Source: Cymbomonas tetramitiformis (Eukaryota; Chlorophyta; Pyramimonadophyceae; Pyramimonadales; Pyramimonadaceae). Taken from it: a stretch of DNA of 64,000 nt. Each line of letters starts with the position of its first letter. The stretch's first letter is position 1. The notes beneath the pieces were generated by a model that ran no database searches, was not told the origin of the DNA, and saw only the letters and a list, made by a program, of their open reading frames with translations. Below, piece after piece: positions 34,844 through 45,070 of the stretch. The position numbers and the translations under genes were made by a program. Location: assembly GCA_001247695.2 (NCBI GenBank), contig LGRX02033402.1, forward strand, positions 1-64,000, in the 5' to 3' direction.

Positions 34844-35401
34844 TTAATTACCAAGGGACGGTATCGGCGGTTTTTTTTGCCATCGGTAGCTTTGAGTAAC
34901 TGTAAAAATGATATCGATATGTCGATGATATCTGAACACCTGATAATTTTAATTATCGACCGATATGAGTAACTAGGTAAATTGCTATCGATCGATATGA
35001 GTAGCTAGGTAAATTGTTATCGATCAATAGTTAAAAAGTCCTACTATCGATAATCGATTTTGATAACGATAACAAGTTAACAACCCAAACTCAGGTCGAT
35101 ATATCGATATCTCAGCAAAGGTTTCAAGCAGATCGCACAGTAAAGGGCAAACTAGTCACAACATATTGAACAGGAATAACTTACATATTACATTTATTTG
35201 GTGTTTATTGAAGCCAACATGGAGTGTTCTAGTGTCCCCTCAATTACTCTCTTCCGCAAGTCTGAGTGCATCTGTGACACTCGATTCCAGTTCCGCGCTT
35301 CCCCATGTTTCTTAGTGTGTGGCTGAGATCTTTATTGTGGCTTTAGATGTTTATTCTGGCTTGTGATTGTGATGCCCGATGGTCGAATATATCTTGGGAT
35401 C

Positions 35402-35726
35402 ATGATGGAAACACCGAAATGCATCCAGTATAATTATATTGTTGATCAGACAATATAATTATATCGGGCAACAACCTCCCGACGAGACGATCCAGACGGG
35501 ATTTGAACCTGCGCGCTCAAGGTGCAAGTCCAACACATAGCGCCCTACGCCGTAGCGCTGTGTCATCAGATCTGGCGTAGGGCGCTATCGGTGTTGGACT
35601 TGCACCTTGAGCGCGCAGGTTCGAGTCCCGTCTGGATCTCGTCGGGAGGTTGTTGCCCGACATAATTATATTGTTTCATCAACAATATAATTATACTCTC
35701 TGGAAGCATTTCGGTGTTTCCATCAT
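35402..35726. mobile_element. 325-bp palindromic element with tRNA-like arms
   Basis: The two halves are near-perfect inverted copies, from ATGATGGAAACACCG to its complement, around a short centre near 35555. Each arm contains a tRNA-like block. On the plus strand of the right arm it runs from about 35570 (GATCTGG) through GGTGTTGGACTTGCACC to GGTTCGAGTCCCG, then CTGGATC. GATCTGG pairs with CTGGATC as a seven-base acceptor stem with two G-U pairs, and the T-loop TTCGAGT is canonical. The anticodon loop and D arm are irregular, so this is a tRNA-derived repeat rather than a sure tRNA. It looks like a head-to-head dimer of a tRNA-derived SINE or a foldback element. Confidence 0.75.
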
Positions 35727-36634
35727 AACTCTAGAACTCTAGATCACCTATATGCGCACATGATTGGTCGTTTCCGACTAAGGATACAAGTCATTCCAAC
35801 ATCAATTCGACCAAGTCATGGGATCCATGACGCATGAGTCCCTTGCCCCGCTAGTCAAATTATCGATATGTTCGATATCTGCCCGATTTCGCGATATCGG
35901 GGTTCAGCGACGGCGCATATCGATAACACGCGAAAAACCTGATATCGATAAATCGATACAAAAACACTATCGATTGATATGCGGAGTAAGTCCCCAAACT
36001 CCTATCGATCGATATGAGTAAGTACCCGATATGATATCGATTGATATGTATTGGAATATCCTAGTTCACTAGATATCAGAGACTCCCGAACTGTGTGGAT
36101 AAACTCTCAAGATAAATAAACCCTAAGCTAGATATACCCGGAACGGTCTCGCGGACCATTTCAGAGTCTAGCCTACCTGTGACACAACGTGTGTCACAGC
36201 ACGAACCTATAGATCAATCAGCCGTCCAGTGTTGGCCGTGGAGTCTGTCATAGGGGCCTGAACCGGGACTCCCGGCCAGTGCTGTCTATACAGATTTCAG
36301 CACACCACCCTGGCAGCACTGTGGGTGGTGATTGTCTAGGAGAGTCGGATAATGCAAGATAAGCTGTTAGCGGGCAGGAGCTAGGGTGACAAGTCCTAAC
36401 TGCTAATCCAACTGTGCTATTCTGATACACAAATTGGAACCCTCTAGGTAGCACGTGAGCATAAACATACGGGCATTGTGCACCCGCTAAACAACTGAAA
36501 AGAACCGTGCTAGCAAGTCAGATTGAAGAATACAAAGGAGTCAATGTAAAACATAAACCAGATTGAAGAAATCGTTGAAGTCAACGGAGTTCCGCACACC
36601 ACCATGTCGGTGTGCATCCAGAGTGAACAAGAAG

Positions 36635-36967
36635 TCAATCGACAGCACCAAAGTAGTCGGCAGTGTCCTCGCTCAAGTCCGACCCGAAGGGAGGGTTCCC
36701 GAAAGAACCTCTCTCATGTAGAGCCACACCGTAGAAGAAGGCCATGTCGAAACTCAAATCTGCCTGGGCAAGGTCCTGAAAGAGGTCAAGGGGCTCAGGC
36801 GGCTCAAGCGGTGGCACATCGTCAGCCACAAAGAAACCCTGAGCTGGGATCACCGATTCAACAAATTCATTCGCGGAGAAAATTGACGGAGTCTCCCAAT
36901 CGAGATCACCACCAGGCGAAGGCAATCCCGCAGCCGACTGAGCGTCGGGCACGGCTGCCACCCCCAT
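36635..36967 (-). CDS. Small acidic ORF downstream of gag in element E
   Basis: A 110-residue ORF rich in Asp, Glu, Pro and Phe (DVPPLEPPEPLDLFQDL, DLSFDMAFFYG), located between the gag stop and the 3' LTR. No recognised domain. It could be a fragment of a lost C-terminal extension or an accessory ORF; the acidic bias parallels the ORF of element A. Confidence 0.35.
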   Translation of the reverse strand: MGVAAVPDAQSAAGLPSPGGDLDWETPSIFSANEFVESVIPAQGFFVADDVPPLEPPEPLDLFQDLAQADLSFDMAFFYGVALHERGSFGNPPFGSDLSEDTADYFGAVD

Positions 36968-37325
36968 GATCGAGATGCAAAGAACGAGGGAAAGGAGGAA
37001 AGGAATTCCCCACGGCCCAACCGTGGCAGGAAAGCCCTAGGGCGGCTTCCCACAACCGTAGGTCCTCTGGTTGTCCACGGGTGGCCCGGACACATGATTG
37101 GCCGACGGAGGCGAGCCCCGCGGCTTCAGCCGGAAGCTGCCGTCGGCAAAGTCCTCGTAGTCGTCGGTGTCGTAGCCGGTGAGGTCAACCGGCGCGATGG
37201 CGGCGTGGTTGACAGTCTGAACGAATCCAGGGAACTCTTCCGTCGTTGCAGTCACCCGCGCCGATTGAAGTGGCACGGGCTTCACATCCTCCACCTGCGA
37301 GACAGGTATAGCAGGGGCCGGCACG

Positions 37326-37610
37326 CAGGGAAGATATCTTCCTAGGATTGGCCGGCCCGGGGCCGTGTCACGGAGGCCCGGGCCGAAGGCGGGCCGAAGG
37401 AAAAGTTGCGGATGGGCCGAGTCGCATTGAGGGGAAAATCGATAAATTTCCGAAATTTTATCGATTTTTGACAAATTGTCATACTTAAAATTAAAATTTT
37501 GCGCTTGCCTGCGGCGGGCAATTTTGGGTTCGGGCCGAGACGGGCCGAAATGTGGCCGAAGTAAATTCCCAATGCGGGCCGAGTCACCTCCGCGGAAGAT
37601 ATCTACCCTG
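37326..37610. mobile_element. 285-bp hAT-like MITE in gag of element E
   Basis: The termini are CAGGGAAGATATCTTCC and the complement of CAGGGTAGATATCTTCC, flanked by an 8-bp duplication CCGGCACG (37318-37325 and 37611-37618). A CAGGG end and an 8-bp duplication fit hAT. The body is rich in GGGCCGA and has an AT-rich core with CGATAAATTTC. Excision restores the gag frame. Confidence 0.85.
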
Positions 37611-38831
37611 CCGGCACGGCGGATGCCGATGCCGCCGCACCACCTGCCGGAACCTGCTCCTCCGGCATGATCCCCGCTGCCGCGGGGCCGCACACCAGAG
37701 CCGATGCATGCGGCTCGAGAGCCGCCCGTGGTGGGAAGGATGCGTGGGTGTAGTGCACCTTGCAGTTTGCCGCGGCATGGACTTCCGCGGCGAGATCGTC
37801 CAGTCGCTGATGAATGTCGTCACCTGCGGGCTCGTCGGCAGGCTGCTGCGGCTCTACCGTGAAGCCGTAGGTGGACACGTCGATCCCGCCCACCGCACCC
37901 GCACAGAGCACCGCAGGCGGCCCGTACGTGGAGGCCGCACTGGCAAAGGCCTCCGCCCCATCGTCTGCCGCCTGCTGGAATAGGGCGCGCATGGCTAAAG
38001 CCCGCACCCCCTCCGCGTCCTCCTCGTCGATGGGAGTGCAGAATGCCGCAGCCGAGTGTGGGGGATGCGGACTCCCACCCAAGGGACAGTCGCGGTAAAA
38101 GTGGTATTGCTCACCTTTTCCCGCCTTCTTGCACCTCCCGCAAAAGGGCTTTGCCTTTTGGTCGTCACGGTCGAAACCGACCGCAGGCAAGGGGTGCGTG
38201 CCGACACGGAATCCCCGCTGCGCACCGCGCTGCTGCTGCAGCCGCTGTTGCCGTTGCGGCTGCTGCCGCTGCTGCTGCGCCGCCGGCGCGTCCGCCCCGC
38301 GCTGCTGCCGCAGCAAATCCTGAAGCTCGTTGATCTTGTTGAGGAGGGCGCCGTACTCGGTGTTGGAGAGCTGCGCAGAGATGCCGCTCTTGCCCGAGAC
38401 CGCCTTCCCCGTCCCCGTCTGCGCCCAAGCCTGATAAATCTCCACCACAAGGGAGCGGAGAGATGCCAGAGAGACATGGACGAGGTCAGCTGCCAGAGGG
38501 TACCGCACCTTGACCGCAGTGTAGAACACTGGGCCCAGCCGGTTGTACAAGGAGAGCTTCCTGGTCTCCTCGGTGGGCGTCCATTCCGTAGCTTTGTTAT
38601 CCCGCACCAGGCGTTGTTCCCGAGCCAAGATGGGCTGCGGGTCAGTGTCTACGGGATAACGCAACGCGGCGTGCTCCTCCTGGTGCGACTCACGTAGCGC
38701 CACCGGCACACAGCCCTTGATGATGTCCACAAGAGCTCGCCGTCCATCACGGTCAGACGAAGCGTCGGTGCCAGTCAACCAGACGTAGGCGTTGCTGTGC
38801 TTCTCGACAATCAGAGCCAGAACGTCATAGA

Positions 38832-39506
38832 TGTCTATTACCCGGTGGTTGGGTGGGCCCAAATTCTTAAGAGCCATTTAAGTTGGGTGCACCCAACTTA
38901 CCCTTTGGTGGGATTATTGGGAGCTGTCGTTACCGGATTCTGGTTTTTATTAGCTCAAAATGACGGGGAAGATGTCCTCTTTTACACACGCATCTACACT
39001 ATTGAGTGAATCAAGCTTATCCGTGAGCAATTTTGGGAAGTATGCGAGGGGTAGGAAAAGTTGTAAAATTTCCAAGTGGTTTTGGGGTTTTACCTACCCA
39101 TGCTACTTCAACCGAGGTTTTGAGGGTCAAGATGACCTCGGATGAAACTTTTGACAATACACTGCAGAAAGAGCAACTCGAGAACTTGACGACGCAGGTC
39201 TCCGAATTTCCAAAGGACCTTCGAGTGTCACGGGGAGTCCCTTATATTGCCCAAGTTCTTAGGTATTGTGCACCCAACCTAAGAGAAATCCGGATTATTT
39301 CAGCACATACCCTATTGAAACGGCCTCATTATATCCCGCAATCTTGGATTATAGAGGTATAATGCATACCCATTGTTCAAAGGGAACATAGTAGCCCATG
39401 GCCTAGCATTGTTTTGGCACTATAAGTCGGATATTCGAGGGGTTATTGACGTTTGAAATATGGTTCTTAGGTTGGGTGCACCCAACTTAGTGTCGGGTAA
39501 TAGACA
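38832..39506. mobile_element. 675-bp inverted-repeat MITE in gag of element E
   Basis: It has 13-bp terminal inverted repeats TGTCTATTACCCG and a 4-bp duplication TAGA (38828-38831 and 39507-39510). A perfect 16-bp palindrome GTTGGGTGCACCCAAC sits near each end (38882-38897 and 39471-39486). No transposase ORF. The superfamily is not clear from these ends. Confidence 0.82.
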
Positions 39507-40691
39507 TAGAGCAAGCCGTTGACCTTGGTCGCCACACGAGCCAGAGGGTCGTCGAGGTCAAAAGATGTCAGCTCCAGCCCAGCCGAATGAAACTCCGTAC
39601 GCAGCTGCACCACCAGCTCGGAGAGGAGGCCAGCGTCGTCCGTACCCCTGAAGTGGCGCTTCTTGTCACCAAGGACATCCTCGCGGATACCCATGGCCCA
39701 TTGGCAGTGAAGACGCGCCTTGTAGATGTCGTCGACCAGCCTGCTCTGCTCCTGCAAGTACTTCCTGGTCGCCACGTCTGCATCCTCGTTGGAAGTCGGA
39801 GCGGGGTTCGGAACAGTTGGCGTACGCACCGTCGGACTGTTCCGAACCCCGTCTAATAGCCTCAGTGAGGCGTCGATGTCATTGTCCATGTCTAGGGACT
39901 TCTTCGCTCGGGTCAACATTCCCATACTCCGAAAAGCCAGAGGGGAGGTGGTACGCAGCTAGCCGCGCGGTTGGGTGTGGTAGCGGAACAATGGTAATGT
40001 CCAGCAGCGGAGAGGAGCGAAGAGAGCGGAGCGGCGAGGGGCATACGAAGATGTCGTCGAAGTCGAAGGTGTCGCGAACACCAGCCCAAAGAACAGTAAC
40101 CAGCAGGGCCAGTGCCGGTGCAAAACTGAATCTGAACATTGCTAGGACTAGTCCGTAACGAGGCGCGGTCTCCATGGCCGCCACTCCCAGTCGCTTACCG
40201 CATACAGCTCATACCGGAATCTCTAGTCGCACCCAAACGCGCCCGTGCGCACCACCTCTCCAAGCGGCCGTTTAGCCAATCATAGCCAAATCAGCAAGTG
40301 GAATAAAAGCGTGGATGGGGCCACGACCTACTGGAATATCCTAGTTCACTAGATATCAGAAACTCCCGAACTGTGTGGATAAACTCTCAAGATAAATAAA
40401 CCCTAAGCTAGATATACCCGGAACGGTCTCGGACGGTTTCGGAGGCGTCTAGCCTACCTGTGACACAACGTGTGTCACAGCACGAACCTATAGATCAGTC
40501 AGCAGTCCAGTGTTGGCCGTGGAGTCTGTCATAGGGGCCTGAACCGCGACTCCCGGTCAGTGCTGCCTATACAGATTTCAGCAATATGATATTTTTCGAT
40601 AACGCCAAAAAAACTATCGATGAGTAACGATATTTTCGATATATCGATATATCGGGATATCGAACTATCGATACCGTCCCTTGTTAATTAC

Positions 40692-41715
40692 TTCGATCGG
40701 CGAACGAAGATTTTAATTCTAAGCGGTGAATCGGGTCTGTCCGCGTCCCCGATCCCGTTCAAACTGTTGAAAAGTATTGCAACCTACAACTCTTACATCT
40801 TTCGAGCGAGGCACGAAAGGACGTTCAACCCTGTAAGTTTTTGTCCCTTGAAGTGTATATCATATTCTGCCAAGATATAATTTCCATGGCATAACTTTTC
40901 CTTTGATTGTTCTCGCAGGTTTCAATGGGTGCTAACGGCAACAAGCGCGACAAACGCCCGAGGATCAACACTTCCTTTCGCGCAAGTCGAGTCGGCAATG
41001 TGGTACGTTCAAGCGGTCAAGAGTGGCGCGATATTAATCACCTGCGTCGTTTGTCGAGTTGCGTGCTACGAGGGAAAGAGCATCCACCGCTCGCATGACT
41101 ACCGCCCTGTATGTAAGAAAGCGGGACGAGGTCGAGCACGCATGACTCCTAGCGTAGTTGCCCCAACTAAGAGTTCGCTCACTACCATGCCCCACTCATC
41201 CGCAAATCCAAATGATCCAAGCGCCGAAGTGTTGACCACGCCTGAGAAGGGAAACTGGTCTAAGCCAACCCCCGACGATATCCATGTATTCTTTCGTCAG
41301 AGATATAACATAGTGCGTTGCAGCTACGACCCCTACTTCTTGCGTCCAGAAATCAACCGAAACAGAAGATGCCGTGGACTGTGGAAGACCTCAACCACTT
41401 ATTTCGAGGACATCGAACGTCCGAAACGGCTCCTAGGGAACCTGAGAATGGTAAGCCATATTTTTCATTCGCTCTTGGCTTCCTTCTTGGTATAGCCCTA
41501 TTCCATCACTAGGTTGAATAGCGGTGTATGTATTTATGTTTGTTTCATATGCATATATGTATTCATCGTGCATCTTCGGTACGTCTTTGGACAAGTGGAA
41601 TGATGGAGATATGGATGCAGCCACGACGCGGCCCTCGACACCTTTAACACTTAAAAGGCAATGTGGGAAATGCAGTATGAATATCAGCTATTGTACATGT
41701 AGTTGCGTTTCGGCA
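40692..41715. other. Unassigned, short open frames only
   Basis: The longest plus-strand frame (40929-41495) contains HVFFRQRYNIVRCSYDPYF, but I cannot link it to a family. It may be a worn gene fragment. Confidence 0.25.
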
Positions 41716-42189
41716 GGTAGCACGACGTATTTGTAGCTACCCCCTACCATTTTTGTAGCTACCCGGGTTTGTAGCTTAGCTACAAAAGCTGCCGGGTTGG
41801 CCCGTTTTGTAGCTACAGCTAGCTACAAAACTGATTCTCAGCAATCGTTTCAAAAGTTCCGAAAATGATATTAAGCCAGGGGCACACAAACGAATAGTAC
41901 CGCGATAATGACTTGAAATACACACTTATTAAATAAATAGCACCACGCGAATGATATGCAACGCACTCTATTAAATCGTTAGTTGGATGATGCTATATAA
42001 ATATATGCATGCTAGCACAGGCAAACAGGTATAGCAAGCAAGCATATTCAAGAAACATTCACGGCATTCACAAATTACAACTTAAAATATGACACAGTTA
42101 ATATTGTTTTACACATTCGTTCTAGACTAGGCTTCTACTTAAAGGGTTCACCAGTCCAAGGCAACAGGTGAAACTGGCCTACAAAGTTA

Positions 42190-42790
42190 GCAACAGGTAA
42201 AAATATCGAAATCTATGCCGTTCCCCGCCTGCAACACACGAACACGGAATCTGTCAGCACATTGGGAATCAAACCCGATATACCGACAGCCGGTACTTCG
42301 TCCTCGGGTGGAAGGTTACTCACCAGATATCTTAATTTTGACAGCAGACTAGGACCAGTTCAACAGGAGGTCTGAAATTACTACAAGAAATCAACCTGCG
42401 TAAACAATGCAGGGCAACGGAAGTCAACGCCGCCAGCAACGTTGCTGGCGGCTTCAGAAGAAGGACGGCGTCAGCACGGCAACCTGTAAAAATACGAAAC
42501 GCTGGTCAGTAAAGATGTTGGGAATCGAACCCAAACCGGCGGGCTGTAAAGAAACCCGCCGGTCCCCGAGCATCCCATCATTTTAGAAGGGCATGTGGGA
42601 AACACGGATGCCGCCAGCAGCATTGCTGGCGGCTTAAAAAAGGGCACAGCATACACGGCAACCTGCAAAAGTAAATCACTGCTCAGGAAAGAAGAATTCT
42701 TGGGAATTGAGCCCAAACCGTCAGGCGGAATGTAAAGACGCCCGACGGTCTCCAAATATCCCTATATCGCAGGAAACTAGAATCGGCTGC
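42190..42790 (-). repeat. Tandem modules with tRNA-like hairpins
   Basis: Modules about 182 bp apart each have, on the minus strand, a long-stem hairpin followed by a T-arm-like hairpin. T-arms lie at 42518-42534 (TTGGGTTCGATTCCCAA on the minus strand, perfect 5-bp stem) and 42700-42716 (TTGGGCTCAATTCCCAA). A weaker relative is at 42262-42277. The neighbouring stems (42535-42563 and 42717-42749) differ in sequence yet still pair. A GCCGCCAGCAA palindrome precedes two modules at 42429-42452 and 42610-42633. Canonical D arm and anticodon are absent, so I do not call these tRNA genes. Confidence 0.6.
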
Positions 42791-43121
42791 TGGCGGGATG
42801 CGGCTCATGTAGGAACATCGCAGGAAGCCCCCCCCGCCGGGTTCCGCGCATGCACACGAAAACATGGTCAATATGAAATATCGACAAAGAACAGTAGCGC
42901 GTAAAAAAACATTAGTCAAACAAAAATACAAGCCGCTGAGACTGCAGGTAGGCGCAGGATGAGACCTTGAGGAAGAATGAGGCGTTTGCCAGAATATCAT
43001 ATCATATCATATCCATTTGTGTCGGGGCACTGTCGGGGCCGCGCCGCGTGTCTCCCGATACTTGTAGGAGTGGTGAGATGATCTTGAATTGCGAGATGTG
43101 TATATATGAACATATCTGATG

Positions 43122-43245
43122 TTCCGATCGAATCTGCTAGCTGTGACTAGCGATCGAACGGTTATTCCGTCAAACGCTCGGTTCCGATCGAATCTGCTAG
43201 CTGTGACTAGCGATCGAACGGTCATTCACTCAAACGCTCGGTCGA
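43122..43245. repeat. 66-bp direct duplication containing a hairpin
   Basis: GTTCCGATCGAATCTGCTAG and the following sequence occur twice, starting about 43122 and 43188. Each copy contains inverted halves GCTAG...CTAGC and GTTCGATCG-type arms that can form a hairpin. Confidence 0.8.
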
Positions 43246-43640
43246 TGCGTTACGATCGGGCGGTCCGAATGGTCAACATACAGTCGATGTAAGAGTGAAC
43301 GTTATGGTCGACGTCTCGACGAAGATTTCATAAACGATAGAATATGTTTTCCTGAAAATTGTGAAATCTTAAATCTGTCTGACCTGGCCTGCCGCCGAAC
43401 CGCAGGATGCGTTGGGTGGTGGGGCTACAAAAATCTGAGGGCGCAGTGCGGTGATATGCATCCTTACGCACACTGTTAACACTGAAGTGTGCCCTGGAAA
43501 AATCCTGGGAATTTCCCCTTTCCCCTATAAGGGAACGAAGATTGTCCCAGAATTTCTAGGGGAAATTCCCGGTCGGTTCTGGGGCACCTACAAAAATGTC
43601 ACAGTAGCTACAAAAATGGTAGGGGGTAGCTACAAAATGA

Positions 43641-44500
43641 CCCCGTTATCGTTTCGGCACATTGTGGATGCATTAGGCACCCCGGCGAGGCGTATATGGT
43701 ATCCCCATTGAGTATACACATATGCGAAACGATTTCTTAAACAAAAATGTCATCAAACACTCAAATATCACCGGTTGTCCAAACCGAAAAGGATAAATTT
43801 TCTCTGCTCCACTGCAAACGCCCCGTCCATGACGTGTGTAATCTGCGACGTTGCGCATAGTAGGGATTGATTTTAAACCCCGGGGACGCATCCACAAGTA
43901 GGTATGCCACCCATCTCTTACATACTTCAAGATGGGCGTAAATGGACGAGTAACGCGAAAGTTGTGCCCCTTTTAGCGAGCTCTACCCACAAGCCTGCGA
44001 ATATCAGCTATACAGTATGAAAGATCGCATTTTCAGTGTTAATCACTCCATTATGCCTCACTGAAGGCGAGGAACTTCTAGTGGACACCACTACGCTCCA
44101 ACCCGAAATGTTTATACCTGCCCCTGGTAGTGAGGGGCCTTCTACATTTTCAGCGAGTGACTTCTCGTCCTATACATGTCAGCACCTTCCTTCATGCAAG
44201 GGTGCACGGCTACACCACCTTCGGACGAATTGAGGAGTGGCTCATGCGCCTTGGAGTGGCCATGGCCCACTCTACAGAGGAAGTCCAATTCTTGTCGCAT
44301 CCCCGCTGCCACCGCCGTCGCCAAGGACATACATGAGTCCTTTGGTGTTCCCCCTATTCAACCCACCTCCTCCAAGACACAATTCAAACCCTCTACCTCC
44401 ACCGTTCCACCTATCATAGTTGATGAACTCTTGACGTTACAAGACGAATCCAAGTCTGGCACTCTGCCTTTCCCACGATCACGTCCCAACTACACTACCC
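43641..44500. other. No gene recognised
   Basis: Only short low-complexity Pro/Thr/Ser frames on the plus strand. Part may be a worn 5' region of the transposon remnant that follows. Confidence 0.3.
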
Positions 44501-45070
44501 CATTCCTCCGCCTCCTAAGCTCACTACACTTGGGCACATTGCAAAACCCGAAGCCATCAACCACTTATTTGTTGGCTGCAACCTCTACGTCCTTGACCTG
44601 AAGACCACGCGTGCCGCTTTCCGTTCCTAGCGGCATCGTGCCGTGTGCCAATCCCGATTGTCGGCACTCCGACACACACTTCCACGGTATGTAGGCATAC
44701 AGCGTTTCGGCGCTTCGGGAGTGACGCCGAGTCCTCCGGCTAGATGGGTACTACCTACGACTACATCACGTCCGTCCACCGGCAGTATCGCACTTGTGGT
44801 ACAGCATCATATGACCACGACCCACGTGTCATGCGTCGAGTGCCCTTCAACGTGCAGGCGGAGATCGACATCGAGGTCCGTGGCACCGTCTTACTGGGTG
44901 TGATGATCACGCGGGTTGTTGCGGACACCATGCGCTTGTCGTACTCCAAGGGTGTGGGCATCAAGGCATTTGAAAACATTCTGCACCACACGGTTGTGAA
45001 GCTGTACACCCGCCGCGAGATCAACTACTACTCGCACGACATTTTTTCTGGCTCAGCTACCTGCAGGTAA
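44500..45070 (+). pseudogene. Transposon protein remnant, DUF6729-like
   Basis: The clearest part is 44744-45070: TYDYITSVHRQY, then SYDHDPRVMRRVPFNVQAEI, then RGTVLLGVMITRVV, KAFENILHH, LYTRREINYYSH. This follows the pattern I know from the DUF6729 domain in proteins of large eukaryotic DNA transposons (a DPRVLxxLPxxVQAxFP block, then a helical block ending YxxxxxxYYS). Upstream, in a shifted frame, GIVPCANPDCRHSDTHFHG looks like the Cys/His part that normally precedes it. Stops and at least two frame changes show it is broken. Family assignment is from memory of the pattern only. Confidence 0.45.

Larger units (their letters stand above)
37037..39925 (-). pseudogene. Gag of element E, interrupted by two DNA transposons
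   Basis: The frame starts MGMLTRAKKSLDMD at 39925, is broken at 39506-38832 by a 675-bp inverted-repeat element, resumes, is broken again at 37610-37326 by a 285-bp element, and stops at 37037. Removing each insert with one copy of its target duplication leaves 1917 nt, exactly 639 codons, with the frame uninterrupted; both excisions fall at precise duplication edges. The protein has the LGDKKRHFRGT block shared with the element B Gag, a Gln/Arg-rich stretch (about 38220-38300), a Cys/His motif (CGRCKKAGKGEQYHFYRDCP) and an acidic tail. As it stands it cannot be translated whole. Confidence 0.85.
36049..40583 (-). mobile_element. Element E: Gag-only LTR retrotransposon inside element F
   Basis: LTRs of about 254 bp at 36049-36302 (3') and 40329-40583 (5') differ by several percent. 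The target duplication is ATATG (36044-36048 and 40584-40588). On the minus strand the 5' LTR is followed by GGTCGTGGCCCCATCCACGC (40309-40328), a diverged half-initiator-tRNA primer site. The 3' LTR is preceded by CAGGGTGGTG (36303-36312). The interior encodes one Gag broken by two DNA transposons plus a downstream acidic ORF. No reverse transcriptase or integrase is seen. Confidence 0.9.
34852..40683. mobile_element. Element F: hAT-like DNA element, split by later insertions
   Basis: Perfect 15-bp terminal inverted repeats CAAGGGACGGTATCG at both ends are flanked by an 8-bp target duplication TTAATTAC (34844-34851 and 40684-40691). An 8-bp duplication is the hallmark of hAT transposons. Without the LTR element inside, the copy is about 1.3 kb. 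Its body is packed with TATCGAT/ATCGATAT motifs (34890-35130, 35860-36048, 40584-40675). No transposase is visible, so it is non-autonomous. A tRNA-derived palindrome and LTR element E lie inside. Confidence 0.88.
41728..43637. mobile_element. Inverted-repeat element with GTAGCTAC ends
   Basis: Left (41728-41765) and right (43600-43637) ends are inverted copies built from TTGTAGCTACCCCCTACCAT and repeated GTAGCTACAAA motifs. No clear target duplication and no transposase. The interior holds repeated tRNA-like hairpin modules and a duplicated 66-bp hairpin block. Confidence 0.6.

Noticed and set aside
35570..35640. A functional tRNA gene
   Set aside because: The D arm and anticodon loop are irregular (no T before the anticodon), and the copy lies in a palindrome inside a transposon.
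42471..43000. Minus-strand ORFs of 94 and 105 residues
   Set aside because: They run through the tRNA-like hairpin modules, whose RNA-type structure explains the sequence better.
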